DNA of 7,815 nt from an uncultured Bacteroidota bacterium (GCA_903889605.1 CAISYK010000196.1:1-7815); one strand, 5' to 3'; positions 1 to 6,516 are shown, counted from the stretch's first letter. Made by a program: numbers and translations. The notes: generated by a model from the letters alone, not told the origin.

Positions 1-1
1 A

Positions 2-400
2 ACTAGATACTTTGGGGCATTATTTCAGGAATTCGGGAAAGAACTTTTTTCCAATAATCACAAAATGCTACCTTATTACACGGCATCATATACTTATTAT
101 AAACTTGAAGAATTATTCAGAACCAACATAATTGACCATAAATATAAAAAAATTAGATTTTTTATTCTAATGATGATTAAATTGGAAATTGACAAAACAA
201 AATGCCCTTCTTTTGAGAGTAAAAAATCTGAAGATCATTGTAATAAAATATTAGAAAAAGTGAACAATGCACCTGAATTTAAAGCTATAGCTTTAGAAGT
301 AATAAATAAAATAAACTCACTAAATTTAGATTTAGCAAGTAATGAACTTTCAAAATCAACCAAATTAGTTGAGGACTGCAAAAAAATATATTATAAATAA
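2..400 (+). CDS. C-terminal part of a possible AIPR-family (abortive infection/phage resistance) protein, 5' end outside window
   Basis: The frame is open from the first bases of the window to TAA at 398-400 (132 residues). The ATG at 65 is therefore probably an internal methionine and the gene starts upstream of the window. The visible stretch has an aromatic helix with LPYYTASYTYYKLEELFR, then a basic IDHKYKKIRFFILMM segment, then a Lys/Glu/Asn-rich helical tail. The pattern YY-A-Y-YYKLE-LFR followed by ID-KYK-RF resembles what I remember of the C-terminus of AIPR proteins, a family linked to abortive infection. No catalytic motif is visible in this part, so the call rests on resemblance alone. 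It has no signal peptide or membrane segment, so it is probably cytoplasmic. The gene is very AT-rich and is followed by a structured repeat, as is common in accessory DNA. It could instead be an unrelated helical protein. Confidence 0.5.
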   Translation, partial: TRYFGALFQEFGKELFSNNHKMLPYYTASYTYYKLEELFRTNIIDHKYKKIRFFILMMIKLEIDKTKCPSFESKKSEDHCNKILEKVNNAPEFKAIALEVINKINSLNLDLASNELSKSTKLVEDCKKIYYK

Positions 401-415
401 AAAATGCCAAATACC

Positions 416-493
416 CGGCAGGCGCGAGTGCTGCTGCGGTAAGCAGGGGCGAGTTTTTTCAACTCGTGCCTTTTATTAGTAGGCATCTTGCCG
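416..493. repeat. Structured GC-rich intergenic repeat (REP/MITE-like)
   Basis: This is a GC-rich island in AT-rich surroundings with nested complementarity. The outer arms are CGGCA (416-420) and TGCCG (489-493). The middle arms are GGCGCGAGT (421-429) and ACTCGTGCC (462-470), with one G-U pair. An inner hairpin pairs CTGCT (431-435) with AGCAG (442-446). A competing hairpin pairs CGAGTT (450-455) with AACTCG (461-466), so two folds are mutually exclusive. It lies just past the stop of the left-edge gene. Such modules are typical of interspersed repeats in Bacteroidota intergenic DNA. Membership of a repeat family is inferred, since only one copy is in the window. Confidence 0.5.
446..477 (+). 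terminator. Candidate intrinsic terminator of the left-edge gene
   Basis: The hairpin arms 446-455 and 461-470 include a perfect core CGAGTT/AACTCG around a TTTTC loop. They are followed at once by TTTTATT, which fits an intrinsic terminator reading rightwards about 50 bases after the stop codon. It is part of the larger structured repeat, so termination may be only a side effect of that element. Confidence 0.4.
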
Positions 494-526
494 TAATAAG
501 TATAAATTTTGTGATTGTAAAAAACC

Positions 527-562
527 ATAAATAAAAATACAGTAAGGTGTATTTTTATTTAT
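527..562. terminator. AT-rich bidirectional terminator hairpin between convergent genes
   Basis: A perfect 14-bp inverted repeat (527-540 with 549-562) surrounds an 8-base loop AGTAAGGT. Read on the minus strand, the second arm is T-rich and is followed by GGTTTTTT, a good tail for ending the L,D-transpeptidase transcript that stops at 635. On the plus strand the second arm is also T-rich. Its place between two converging genes supports a terminator role. Confidence 0.65.
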
Positions 563-634
563 TGCTATAAGCTTAGTTGTCATTGCTGGTGTTATTTTAG
601 TCTATCAACTAATATCTGCTTCACCGTAATTTTC

Positions 635-2320
635 CTAATTCAACGCTTTCAGCATCTTAGCATCACGATTATAAACATCAATAAAAAAGAACACTTCATT
701 ATTAGCCTCAGCTTCGGCAGTAAAGTAGCGGATATATATCGGTATGGGCTTTTTGATATACATGTATTTTTGCTCTTCTTTTAGTAAATCCATTTTTAAT
801 GAATCTAAAGGATAATTACGTTTGTCGTCACGAATAAGGAATTCGGCAAAATCCATAAATTTCTCCAAACGGACACACCCATGGCTCATGGCGCGCATTT
901 CGCGGCTAAATAATCTGCGGTTATTTGTATCGTGCAGGTATACGCCGTATTTATTTTCGAAATTAAACTTTAAAATTCCCAGTGAATTATCATCACCCAT
1001 TCGCTGCCGCAGTCTCCATGGGAAATAATCTTTATTATATCTTTTCCAGTTAATAAGTGTATCAACTAATCTGTTATGTCTGTCAAATACTTCAAAGTTT
1101 TTTTTGTTAATATAAGATGGATCACGTTTTAAAATTGGTAATAGTTCTTTAGTAGCGATAGTAAGAGGTACAGTCCAATAAGGGTATATTAAAAAATAAC
1201 GTATAGTGCTTTTCAGCTGCGGAGTTTGATGGTCGGGCTGCCCAACAATAACGCGGGATTTCATTACCAATGTATCATCTTCAAAAACACGCATCTCATA
1301 TTTCGGAATATTTACCCAAACAAATTGTTTCTCCTTAGGAGTATAATAATAACGCCAGCGCTCCATATTCATTTCGATCTGGTTTATATAATCCTGTTTT
1401 GTACTCTGCAGAGCTTTAAAAGTAAGCTTCCCTATTTTTCCGTCTTCGGTTAGATTATGCCGTAATTGAAAATTTTTAATTCCCCTTATCAGATTTATTG
1501 AATCTGAATTACCTGGTATTTCGGCATAATCATGACTGGCTGTAAGGCGATTTTTCAAACGTTTATTAAAAGTTAAAGTATCAGATTCACGGGAGGCAAG
1601 ACTATCCCAACGGGAATATTTAAATTCTGATTTAAAATTTTTCAGGGCCAGTTTCAGTGCCTTGTATTGACTATTATTGGGCTCTAATGAATCAATTGCA
1701 CTGCGGATTGTGTTATGCTTCACTGCATCATTTAAAAGACTAACCAGCGTAATATTCTTACCGCCTTCGATGTGTAAGGGCATAATTACCTGCGCTGCTT
1801 TCCATTCCCGATTCAAACTATCAATATTCAGCCTTCCTTTGTTGACATGCACCGCTAATGAAAACAGCGCATCCGTTAAAAGCATGTCGGCTTTCAAAAT
1901 TTTTACCGCGTCGAATTTTTTCGTTTTGCAGTCTTTTACATTTTCGATCAAATATTCGATTTTACAGTAATGATAATCACTGGGAATCAAACCATAATCC
2001 TCCGCATTAAACAACAAGGATAAAAGAGAGTCGCATTGTTTGTTATGTACGCCTTTATCAGACCAAACTGCATTAAAATTGTTTTGCTTGTAATATGCAG
2101 CAATCAATTTGGATGCGAAAAGGCTGTCCTTCTCAATTACAAGGGTTTTAGACGTATCAAAAGCACTAAACTGTTCATCTATTAATTGCGAAACTTCTTC
2201 ATTTACATGTTCAGGATTAGCAAATAAAACAACCGGAATTGTTTTTTTCTGTGAGCATTCGCTGAAACTAATAATACAGAATGAAGCGAATAAAAAAATA
2301 AGATGCGGGTATCTTTTCAA
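635..2320 (-). CDS. Exported YcbB/LdtD-like L,D-transpeptidase
   Basis: This enzyme forms 3-3 peptidoglycan cross-links (or similar L,D-transfers) outside the inner membrane. The 561 residues begin with a signal sequence (1-21). Cys22 could be a lipidated cysteine, but Glu at -1 makes the lipobox atypical. Residues about 65-230 match the all-helical scaffold domain of YcbB-like enzymes. Residues about 272-305 are a PG_binding_1 repeat (IKNFQLRHNLTEDGKIG). The YkuD catalytic domain spans about 330-490, with His463 and the SHGCVRL signature at 479-485, catalytic Cys482. The tail has the family ending IYIRYFTAEAE...DVYNRD. Length is close to E. coli LdtD (615). The start is TTG: codon 1 is followed by KR and a hydrophobic core, an in-frame stop lies at 2330-2332, and the next Met is residue 144. 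It is transcribed alone, divergently from polA. Confidence 0.93.
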   Translation of the reverse strand: MKRYPHLIFLFASFCIISFSECSQKKTIPVVLFANPEHVNEEVSQLIDEQFSAFDTSKTLVIEKDSLFASKLIAAYYKQNNFNAVWSDKGVHNKQCDSLLSLLFNAEDYGLIPSDYHYCKIEYLIENVKDCKTKKFDAVKILKADMLLTDALFSLAVHVNKGRLNIDSLNREWKAAQVIMPLHIEGGKNITLVSLLNDAVKHNTIRSAIDSLEPNNSQYKALKLALKNFKSEFKYSRWDSLASRESDTLTFNKRLKNRLTASHDYAEIPGNSDSINLIRGIKNFQLRHNLTEDGKIGKLTFKALQSTKQDYINQIEMNMERWRYYYTPKEKQFVWVNIPKYEMRVFEDDTLVMKSRVIVGQPDHQTPQLKSTIRYFLIYPYWTVPLTIATKELLPILKRDPSYINKKNFEVFDRHNRLVDTLINWKRYNKDYFPWRLRQRMGDDNSLGILKFNFENKYGVYLHDTNNRRLFSREMRAMSHGCVRLEKFMDFAEFLIRDDKRNYPLDSLKMDLLKEEQKYMYIKKPIPIYIRYFTAEAEANNEVFFFIDVYNRDAKMLKALN

Positions 2321-2337
2321 GGGAAAATATTATTTAT

Positions 2338-2345
2338 CAAATTTA
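2338..2345 (-). promoter_or_regulatory. Candidate Bacteroidota -7 promoter element for the L,D-transpeptidase gene
   Basis: The minus strand reads TAAATTTG, an exact match to TAnnTTTG, the -7 element of the Bacteroidota primary sigma factor. It sits 17 bases before the TTG start codon, so the leader would be only about ten bases, which suits a gene without a Shine-Dalgarno sequence. The nearest upstream TTTG (minus strand, 2358-2361) is only 12 bases away, closer than the usual -33 spacing. Only the -7 box is therefore supported. Confidence 0.35.
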
Positions 2346-2512
2346 ATAAACATTCTTCAAAACCTTTGTTAAATAATTAAATTGTTCTCGATTAAAAAAA
2401 TAATATTGATTAACTTTACTAAAGTTTGCATGGAATATTTACCGCACCTTTGGGTGGTCGCCCTCATGGATATAAATGCAGGTAAGGCTTTCAATGCAAA
2501 TGCTGCGTTAGG

Positions 2513-2570
2513 GATTGCAGCGAAAATCCTTTTTGTGAGGAACGAATAAAAAGATTGAAGCGGAAAGTCC
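2513..2570. repeat. Imperfect direct repeat within an interspersed-repeat module
   Basis: GATTGCAGCGAAAATCC (2513-2529) recurs as GATTGAAGCGGAAAGTCC (2553-2570), differing by one substitution early on, one inserted G and one late substitution. The copies are separated by TTTTTGTGAGGAACGAATAA-like spacer and followed by GACCC. I recall near-identical strings (GATTGAAGCGGAAA, GTGAGGAACGAA) as a recurrent intergenic motif in Bacteroidota genomes. Function is unknown. Confidence 0.5.
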
Positions 2571-2580
2571 GACCCTTTCA

Positions 2581-2638
2581 ACCTCCCCCCGTCCTTTCGG
2601 ACACCCCTCTCCATTTGGAGAGGGGAAGGTGGTGAGGT
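2581..2638. repeat. Three-way-junction palindromic repeat (CCCCTCTCC hairpin)
   Basis: The outer arms ACCTC (2581-2585) and GAGGT (2634-2638) enclose two hairpins. GTCC/GGAC (2591-2594 with 2599-2602) closes on a TTTC loop. A perfect 9-bp stem CCCCTCTCC/GGAGAGGGG (2604-2612 with 2617-2625) closes on ATTT. The CTCTCC-ATTT-GGAGAG core is a familiar interspersed palindrome in Bacteroidota. It is followed by no T-run, so it is not an obvious terminator. It starts 11 bases after the direct-repeat module, so the two may form one composite element. Confidence 0.55.
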
Positions 2639-2778
2639 AGAAAGGGAAACGCCCAAATAAAATTATTTTTAAAATCAACGCAAAAATAAGGCTCGATTTA
2701 ACATGTAAACCATCATTCAAAACTCTTATGGCTTGCTATTTCACCAAACATTAATAAATAATATAATTCAAAAATATA

Positions 2779-5676
2779 ATGTCAGAAAACAATAAAAAAC
2801 TCTTTTTACTTGATGCCTTTGCACTTATTTACCGCGCATATTTTGCATTCAGCAACAACCACCGCATCAATTCAAAAGGCGTAAACACTTCGGCTGTATT
2901 GGGTTTCACCAACACTTTAATGGAAGTCCTGAAAAAAGAAAAGCCATCGCACATTGCCGTAGTTTTTGACACATCGGAACCAACTGTACGTCACGTTGAA
3001 TTTTCTGAATATAAAGCAGGCCGCGAAGCAATGCCGGAAGATCTTTCTGCATCTATTCCTTACATAATTAAATTGATAGACGGCTTCAATATTCCTGTGT
3101 TATATTCAAACGGCTACGAAGCCGACGACGTTATTGGGACTCTTGCTAAAAAAGCAGAACTGCTTGGCTTTACAACCTATATGATGACTCCTGACAAGGA
3201 TTTCGGGCAGCTGGTTTCCGAGAATATTTTTATTTACAAGCCTGCGCGCATGGGAAATGGAATAGAAATAATGGGCGTTAAAGAAGTATGTAAAAAATGG
3301 GATATCGAAAATGTAAATCAGTTAATTGATATTTTAGGATTGATGGGTGATAAGGTGGATAACATTTCAGGTATCCCCGGAGTAGGCGAAAAAACTGCCA
3401 TTCAGCTTGTAAAAGATTTCGGAAGCATTGAAAATCTGCTGAAAAACACAGATAAATTAAAAGGTAAACTGAAAGAAAAGGTTGAACAAAACGTTGACAA
3501 AGCGATTCAATCGAAATGGCTTGCTACCATTATCTGCGATGTTCCGATTGATTTCGATGAAAAGGCTTTGCAAATGGAAGAACCAAACAGAGAGGTACTT
3601 AAAGAACTGTTTTATGAACTCGAGTTCAGAAGATTAGCTGAGCAAATGGGACTGCAAAGCTCCTCCCCTGCCCTGCCTGCAGCCTCTGTCGGTATTAACT
3701 CTGCGGAAGCGACACAAAAACTTAAAAGCCAGCCGGCAAAAAAGATAAATCCCAACCAGGTTGACATGTTCGCTGCAGAGGAGGTCGAAATAATAACCAT
3801 AGAGCAGGATCTGGTCAGCACTGAAGGAACAGCAGAATCTGTACGTTCTGATGTTTCACTTTTAAAAATCGTGGATGTACCGCATACTTACCATTTAGTT
3901 GACACTAAAGAAAAGCGTGAACTATTGATTGCTGAACTTAATATGCAGCCTGAAATATGTTTTGATACTGAAACTACCGGCCTTGATGTTAACCAGGCAG
4001 AGCTGGTAGGTATGTCATTCTCATATAAAACTTCAGAAGCTTATTATATACCTTTTTCTGACAATTTTGATGAAGCACAGGCTTTAGTGAATGAGTTTAA
4101 ACTCTTGTTTGAAAATGAAAACATTCTTAAAATCGGACAAAATATAAAGTTTGATATTGCCATATTAAAACGCTACGATATTGAAATAAAAGGAAAATTA
4201 TTTGATACTATGGTAGCGCATTTCCTTATACAGCCTGAAATGCGGCACAATATGAATGTACTGGCCGAAACATATTTAAATTATTCTCCCGTATCTATTG
4301 AAACGCTAATTGGTAAAAAAGGGAAAGACCAGTTGGGAATGCGCAGCGTGCCGATAGAAGAAATTAAAGAGTATGCAGGCGAAGATGCAGATATTACATT
4401 TCAGCTCAAAAACATATTTGATCCGATGCTGAATGATGCTCACACAAAAAAATTATTTGAAGAAATTGAAATTCCGCTTATCCCTGTTTTAGCTGATATG
4501 GAGGCGGAAGGCATTGCATTAGATAAAAATGCACTGAACGAATTATCCGTTGAATTAAAAAAAGATATTTTAGTTATGGATACAGAAATTCAGCGTCTGG
4601 CCGGCACTCCGTTTAATGTATCGTCACCAAAACAAGTTGGTGAAATTTTATTTGAGGTGCTGCGCATCGTTGAAAAACCAAAGAAAACTAAGACCGGCCA
4701 ATATGCAACAGGTGAAGAGGTATTGGTGAAGCTGACTGCCAAGCACGAGATAGTTGGAAAAATTTTAGACTACCGTGAATTGGTGAAATTAAAAAACACT
4801 TACGTTGATACATTACCTGAACTTGTAAATCCGCGCACCGGACGCATCCATACATCATATAATCAGGTGGTGGCTGTTACAGGGCGTTTGAGTTCCGACA
4901 ATCCGAATCTGCAGAATATCCCTATTCGTACTGAAAGAGGGAGGGAAATCAGGAAAGCATTTATTCCAAGAAATGAAAATTATATTTTACTCTCTGCCGA
5001 TTATTCACAAATTGAATTACGCATTATTGCAGAGCTGAGTAAAGATGCCGGAATGATTGAAGCTTTCCAATCAGGCCAGGATATACACAAAGCCACGGCA
5101 GCAAAGGTTTATAACGTTAACTTAGAGGACGTAACTTCTGATATGCGGAGGAATGCGAAAATGGTAAACTTCGGAATCATCTATGGAATATCAGCTTTCG
5201 GACTTTCTGAGCGGTTAAATATCCCTCGTAAAGAAGCTGCTGAAATTATCGAAAATTATTTTGCAAAATATCCAGGCATCAAAACATATATGGATGCAAG
5301 CATTGAAATTGCTAAAGAAAAAGGCTATGTGGAAACTATTATGGGGCGCAGGCGTTATCTGCGCGACATAAATTCCAGCAATAATAATGTACGCGGTTTT
5401 GCTGAACGCAACGCCATTAACGCACCAATTCAGGGCAGCGCTGCCGATATGATTAAAATAGCTATGATTAACATTCATAACGATTTTAAAGTTCAAAATT
5501 TAAAATCAAAAATGCTGCTGCAGGTGCATGATGAATTAGTATTTGATGTGTGGATTGATGAACTGGAAATAGTAAAACCAATTATTGAAAACCGCATGAA
5601 AAATGCGATTCCATCTTTAAATGTTCCTATGGAAGTTGGTATGGGTGTTGGAAGAAATTGGCTGGAGGCGCATTAA
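2779..5676 (+). CDS. polA: DNA polymerase I, with 5' nuclease, proofreading and polymerase domains
   Basis: This enzyme removes Okazaki RNA primers and fills gaps in replication and repair. The 965 residues (E. coli: 928) show three domains. The 5' nuclease (1-290) has metal-binding acids Asp12, Asp64, Glu114/Asp116/Asp117, Asp139/Asp141 and Asp191/Asp194, plus a helix-hairpin-helix GIPGVGEKTA (198-207). The DEDDy proofreading domain (about 368-555) has DTE (396-398), Asp459 in GQNIKFD, and Tyr532/Asp536 in YAGEDAD, so proofreading looks active. The polymerase (about 556-965) has motif A with Asp741 (SADYSQIELR), motif B with Arg790, Lys794, Phe798 and Tyr802 (RRNAKMVNFGIIYG), and motif C VHDEL (916-920). 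A polar linker (291-365) carries QVDMF (327-331), a candidate beta-clamp motif. It starts at ATG in AT-rich sequence without Shine-Dalgarno and appears monocistronic. Confidence 0.98.
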   Translation: MSENNKKLFLLDAFALIYRAYFAFSNNHRINSKGVNTSAVLGFTNTLMEVLKKEKPSHIAVVFDTSEPTVRHVEFSEYKAGREAMPEDLSASIPYIIKLIDGFNIPVLYSNGYEADDVIGTLAKKAELLGFTTYMMTPDKDFGQLVSENIFIYKPARMGNGIEIMGVKEVCKKWDIENVNQLIDILGLMGDKVDNISGIPGVGEKTAIQLVKDFGSIENLLKNTDKLKGKLKEKVEQNVDKAIQSKWLATIICDVPIDFDEKALQMEEPNREVLKELFYELEFRRLAEQMGLQSSSPALPAASVGINSAEATQKLKSQPAKKINPNQVDMFAAEEVEIITIEQDLVSTEGTAESVRSDVSLLKIVDVPHTYHLVDTKEKRELLIAELNMQPEICFDTETTGLDVNQAELVGMSFSYKTSEAYYIPFSDNFDEAQALVNEFKLLFENENILKIGQNIKFDIAILKRYDIEIKGKLFDTMVAHFLIQPEMRHNMNVLAETYLNYSPVSIETLIGKKGKDQLGMRSVPIEEIKEYAGEDADITFQLKNIFDPMLNDAHTKKLFEEIEIPLIPVLADMEAEGIALDKNALNELSVELKKDILVMDTEIQRLAGTPFNVSSPKQVGEILFEVLRIVEKPKKTKTGQYATGEEVLVKLTAKHEIVGKILDYRELVKLKNTYVDTLPELVNPRTGRIHTSYNQVVAVTGRLSSDNPNLQNIPIRTERGREIRKAFIPRNENYILLSADYSQIELRIIAELSKDAGMIEAFQSGQDIHKATAAKVYNVNLEDVTSDMRRNAKMVNFGIIYGISAFGLSERLNIPRKEAAEIIENYFAKYPGIKTYMDASIEIAKEKGYVETIMGRRRYLRDINSSNNNVRGFAERNAINAPIQGSAADMIKIAMINIHNDFKVQNLKSKMLLQVHDELVFDVWIDELEIVKPIIENRMKNAIPSLNVPMEVGMGVGRNWLEAH

Positions 5677-5707
5677 TTTAATTTTTCCAATTCTGCAGTA
5701 TGCAATT

Positions 5708-5738
5708 TTCCATTTAATACACTTGGAATTATTTTTTT
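5708..5738 (+). terminator. Weak candidate terminator after polA
   Basis: TTCCA (5708-5712) pairs with TGGAA (5724-5728) around an 11-base loop and is followed by TTATTTTTTT (5729-5738). The stem is only 5 bp. An alternative arm TTCCAA (5685-5690) can pair with TTGGAA (5723-5728). The T-run about 50 bases after the polA stop is the better part of the evidence. Confidence 0.3.
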
Positions 5739-5741
5739 CAT

Positions 5742-5751
5742 GATTATTATT
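5742..5751. repeat. Left target-site duplication of the MITE-like element
   Basis: GATTATTATT directly abuts the left terminal inverted repeat and is repeated exactly at 6023-6032 directly beyond the right one. This is the layout expected of a duplication made on insertion. Confidence 0.7.
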
Positions 5752-6022
5752 CAATGTCGTTTAGTTTAGTTTAGGTTATATTTCTAAATTAATCCCTTCG
5801 CGCTTTCTCGACTCCGCTCAAACATCGCCCGTAGTCAGACTAAGGGGCAAAATGTCGAAGTACAGATGTCACTCTGAGCTTGTAGAAGAGTGTGCGTAAG
5901 CCGGCCCGCATGTTTCGACAGGCTCAACATGACAACGCAGCAAAACATGCTCGGATTGAGCCATGTCGAGCGGAGTCGAGAAATGGCGTTGGCATTTTAT
6001 TTTTCTTAACTAAACGACATTG
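5752..6022. mobile_element. 271-bp MITE-like non-autonomous element
   Basis: The element has perfect 15-bp terminal inverted repeats, CAATGTCGTTTAGTT (5752-5766) and AACTAAACGACATTG (6008-6022). It is bounded by an exact 10-bp direct repeat GATTATTATT on each side. Next to the left end are three TTTAG tandem copies (5760-5774). The interior encodes no transposase and no credible protein. It holds a second nested inverted repeat and small hairpins. Size, termini and target duplication fit a miniature element mobilised in trans by a transposase encoded elsewhere. A 10-bp duplication is within the range known for IS4-type elements, but that link is inference. It sits between the converging polA and 162-residue genes. 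Confidence 0.7.
5804..5983. repeat. Nested inverted repeat with REP-like hairpins inside the MITE
   Basis: A perfect 16-bp inverted repeat (TTTCTCGACTCCGCTC, 5804-5819; its complement, 5968-5983) encloses about 150 bases. Inside are hairpins CACTCT/AGAGTG (5870-5875 with 5887-5892) and CATGTT/AACATG (5909-5914 with 5926-5931). The strings CTGAGCTTGTAGAAGAGTG and TTTCGACAGGCTCAACATGA resemble the widespread intergenic motif built on GAGCTTGTCGAA. No flanking direct repeat is evident around this inner unit, so it is not shown to be a separate insertion. Confidence 0.6.
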
Positions 6023-6032
6023 GATTATTATT
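6023..6032. repeat. Right target-site duplication, containing the stop codon of the neighbouring gene
   Basis: This is an exact copy of 5742-5751. On the minus strand it reads AATAATAATC and supplies the TAA stop of the 162-residue gene (6028-6030), plus a second in-frame TAA at 6025-6027. The insertion therefore landed at the very end of that gene and left the reading frame whole. Confidence 0.7.
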
Positions 6033-6516
6033 CCAGATGTTTCTTCAACTCTTCCACTGATATCTTTTTTCCTGAAGATGGATATTTAATATCATAAATA
6101 ACAGGGGTTTGGGAGAATATTACGAATGAGGCTTTTCCATCAGCCGTTTTCAAAACACCGTTGCTTAATACAAGTATTTCCATTACTTGATAATCATGAG
6201 CAGCTTGTGTTGACGCCTTATTAAGCAATAGCTGAATGGTATCATTTATAATATCCACTTTATAATAAGTGAGGGGACTTACAACATATACACCGCTGCC
6301 GTATACCTGAGTTACGCAGCGTTTTGTGCCGTCAGTTGTTTCACAAAACGTATAACCCTCCCCTGCCCAGTTATTATCCTTTTTCCAGGTGATTTCATTA
6401 AGCTGTATCCATATTAATGAATTATCCATAACGTTTTTATTCTGAGGCATTGTTAAGATAAAAAAAGCATATAAAAACAGTTTAACCATAATAAAAAATG
6501 CATTGCCCTGCATCAT
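6028..6516 (-). CDS. Hypothetical small exported protein
   Basis: I do not recognise a family. The 162-residue frame has a hydrophobic N-terminal stretch (VKLFLYAFFILTM, residues 11-23) that looks like a signal sequence. Start choice is uncertain: ATG codons lie at residues 1, 2 and 10 and no Shine-Dalgarno decides. Met10 (at 6489) followed by V-K and the hydrophobic core gives the most usual signal peptide; the longest frame is kept here. The mature part is mixed and beta-looking, with GEGYTFC and a second Cys (58 and 67) that could form a disulfide, aromatic-rich VYVVSPLTYYKVDI, and a charged C-terminus ISVEELKKHLE. Codon use resembles its neighbours. It lies 108 bases downstream of the EnvC-like gene on the same strand, so co-transcription is possible. 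Its stop codon lies in the target duplication of the adjacent element. Confidence 0.7.
   Translation of the reverse strand: MMQGNAFFIMVKLFLYAFFILTMPQNKNVMDNSLIWIQLNEITWKKDNNWAGEGYTFCETTDGTKRCVTQVYGSGVYVVSPLTYYKVDIINDTIQLLLNKASTQAAHDYQVMEILVLSNGVLKTADGKASFVIFSQTPVIYDIKYPSSGKKISVEELKKHLE

Larger units (their letters stand above)
2321..2778. other. Divergent intergenic region between the L,D-transpeptidase and polA genes
   Basis: This 458-base spacer separates two genes transcribed away from each other and should hold both promoters. About 2321-2440 is AT-rich and contains the candidate -7 box for the leftward gene. About 2440-2640 is richer in GC and is made of repeat-like modules listed separately. 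About 2645-2778 is AT-rich again and should contain the polA promoter, but I find no clear TAnnTTTG there and no Shine-Dalgarno before the ATG at 2779. Open frames here are low-complexity translations of the repeats and I do not call genes. Confidence 0.6.

Noticed and set aside
65..67. ATG as the start of the left-edge gene
   Set aside because: The frame is open back to base 2 with protein-like sequence (FGALFQEFGKELF), so the methionine is more likely internal.
822..2372. Plus-strand open frames of 68 to 97 residues opposite the L,D-transpeptidase gene
   Set aside because: They are antisense shadows of a well-supported gene with conserved domains.
2369..2656. 95-residue minus-strand open frame upstream of polA, with an overlapping 70-residue frame at 2508-2720
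   Set aside because: They translate the palindromic and direct-repeat modules (STSPPSPLQMERGVRKDGG), have no protein-like composition, and overlap each other in the divergent promoter region.
3612..5496. Minus-strand open frames opposite polA
   Set aside because: They are antisense shadows of polA with no recognisable features.
5760..5774. Three TTTAG tandem copies as a CRISPR or telomere-like array
   Set aside because: There are only three 5-base copies with no spacers, and they overlap the MITE terminus; no CRISPR-like array is present anywhere in the window.
5892..6089. 65-residue plus-strand open frame
   Set aside because: It runs through the MITE interior and into the 3' end of the minus-strand 162-residue gene; the peptide is repeat-derived.
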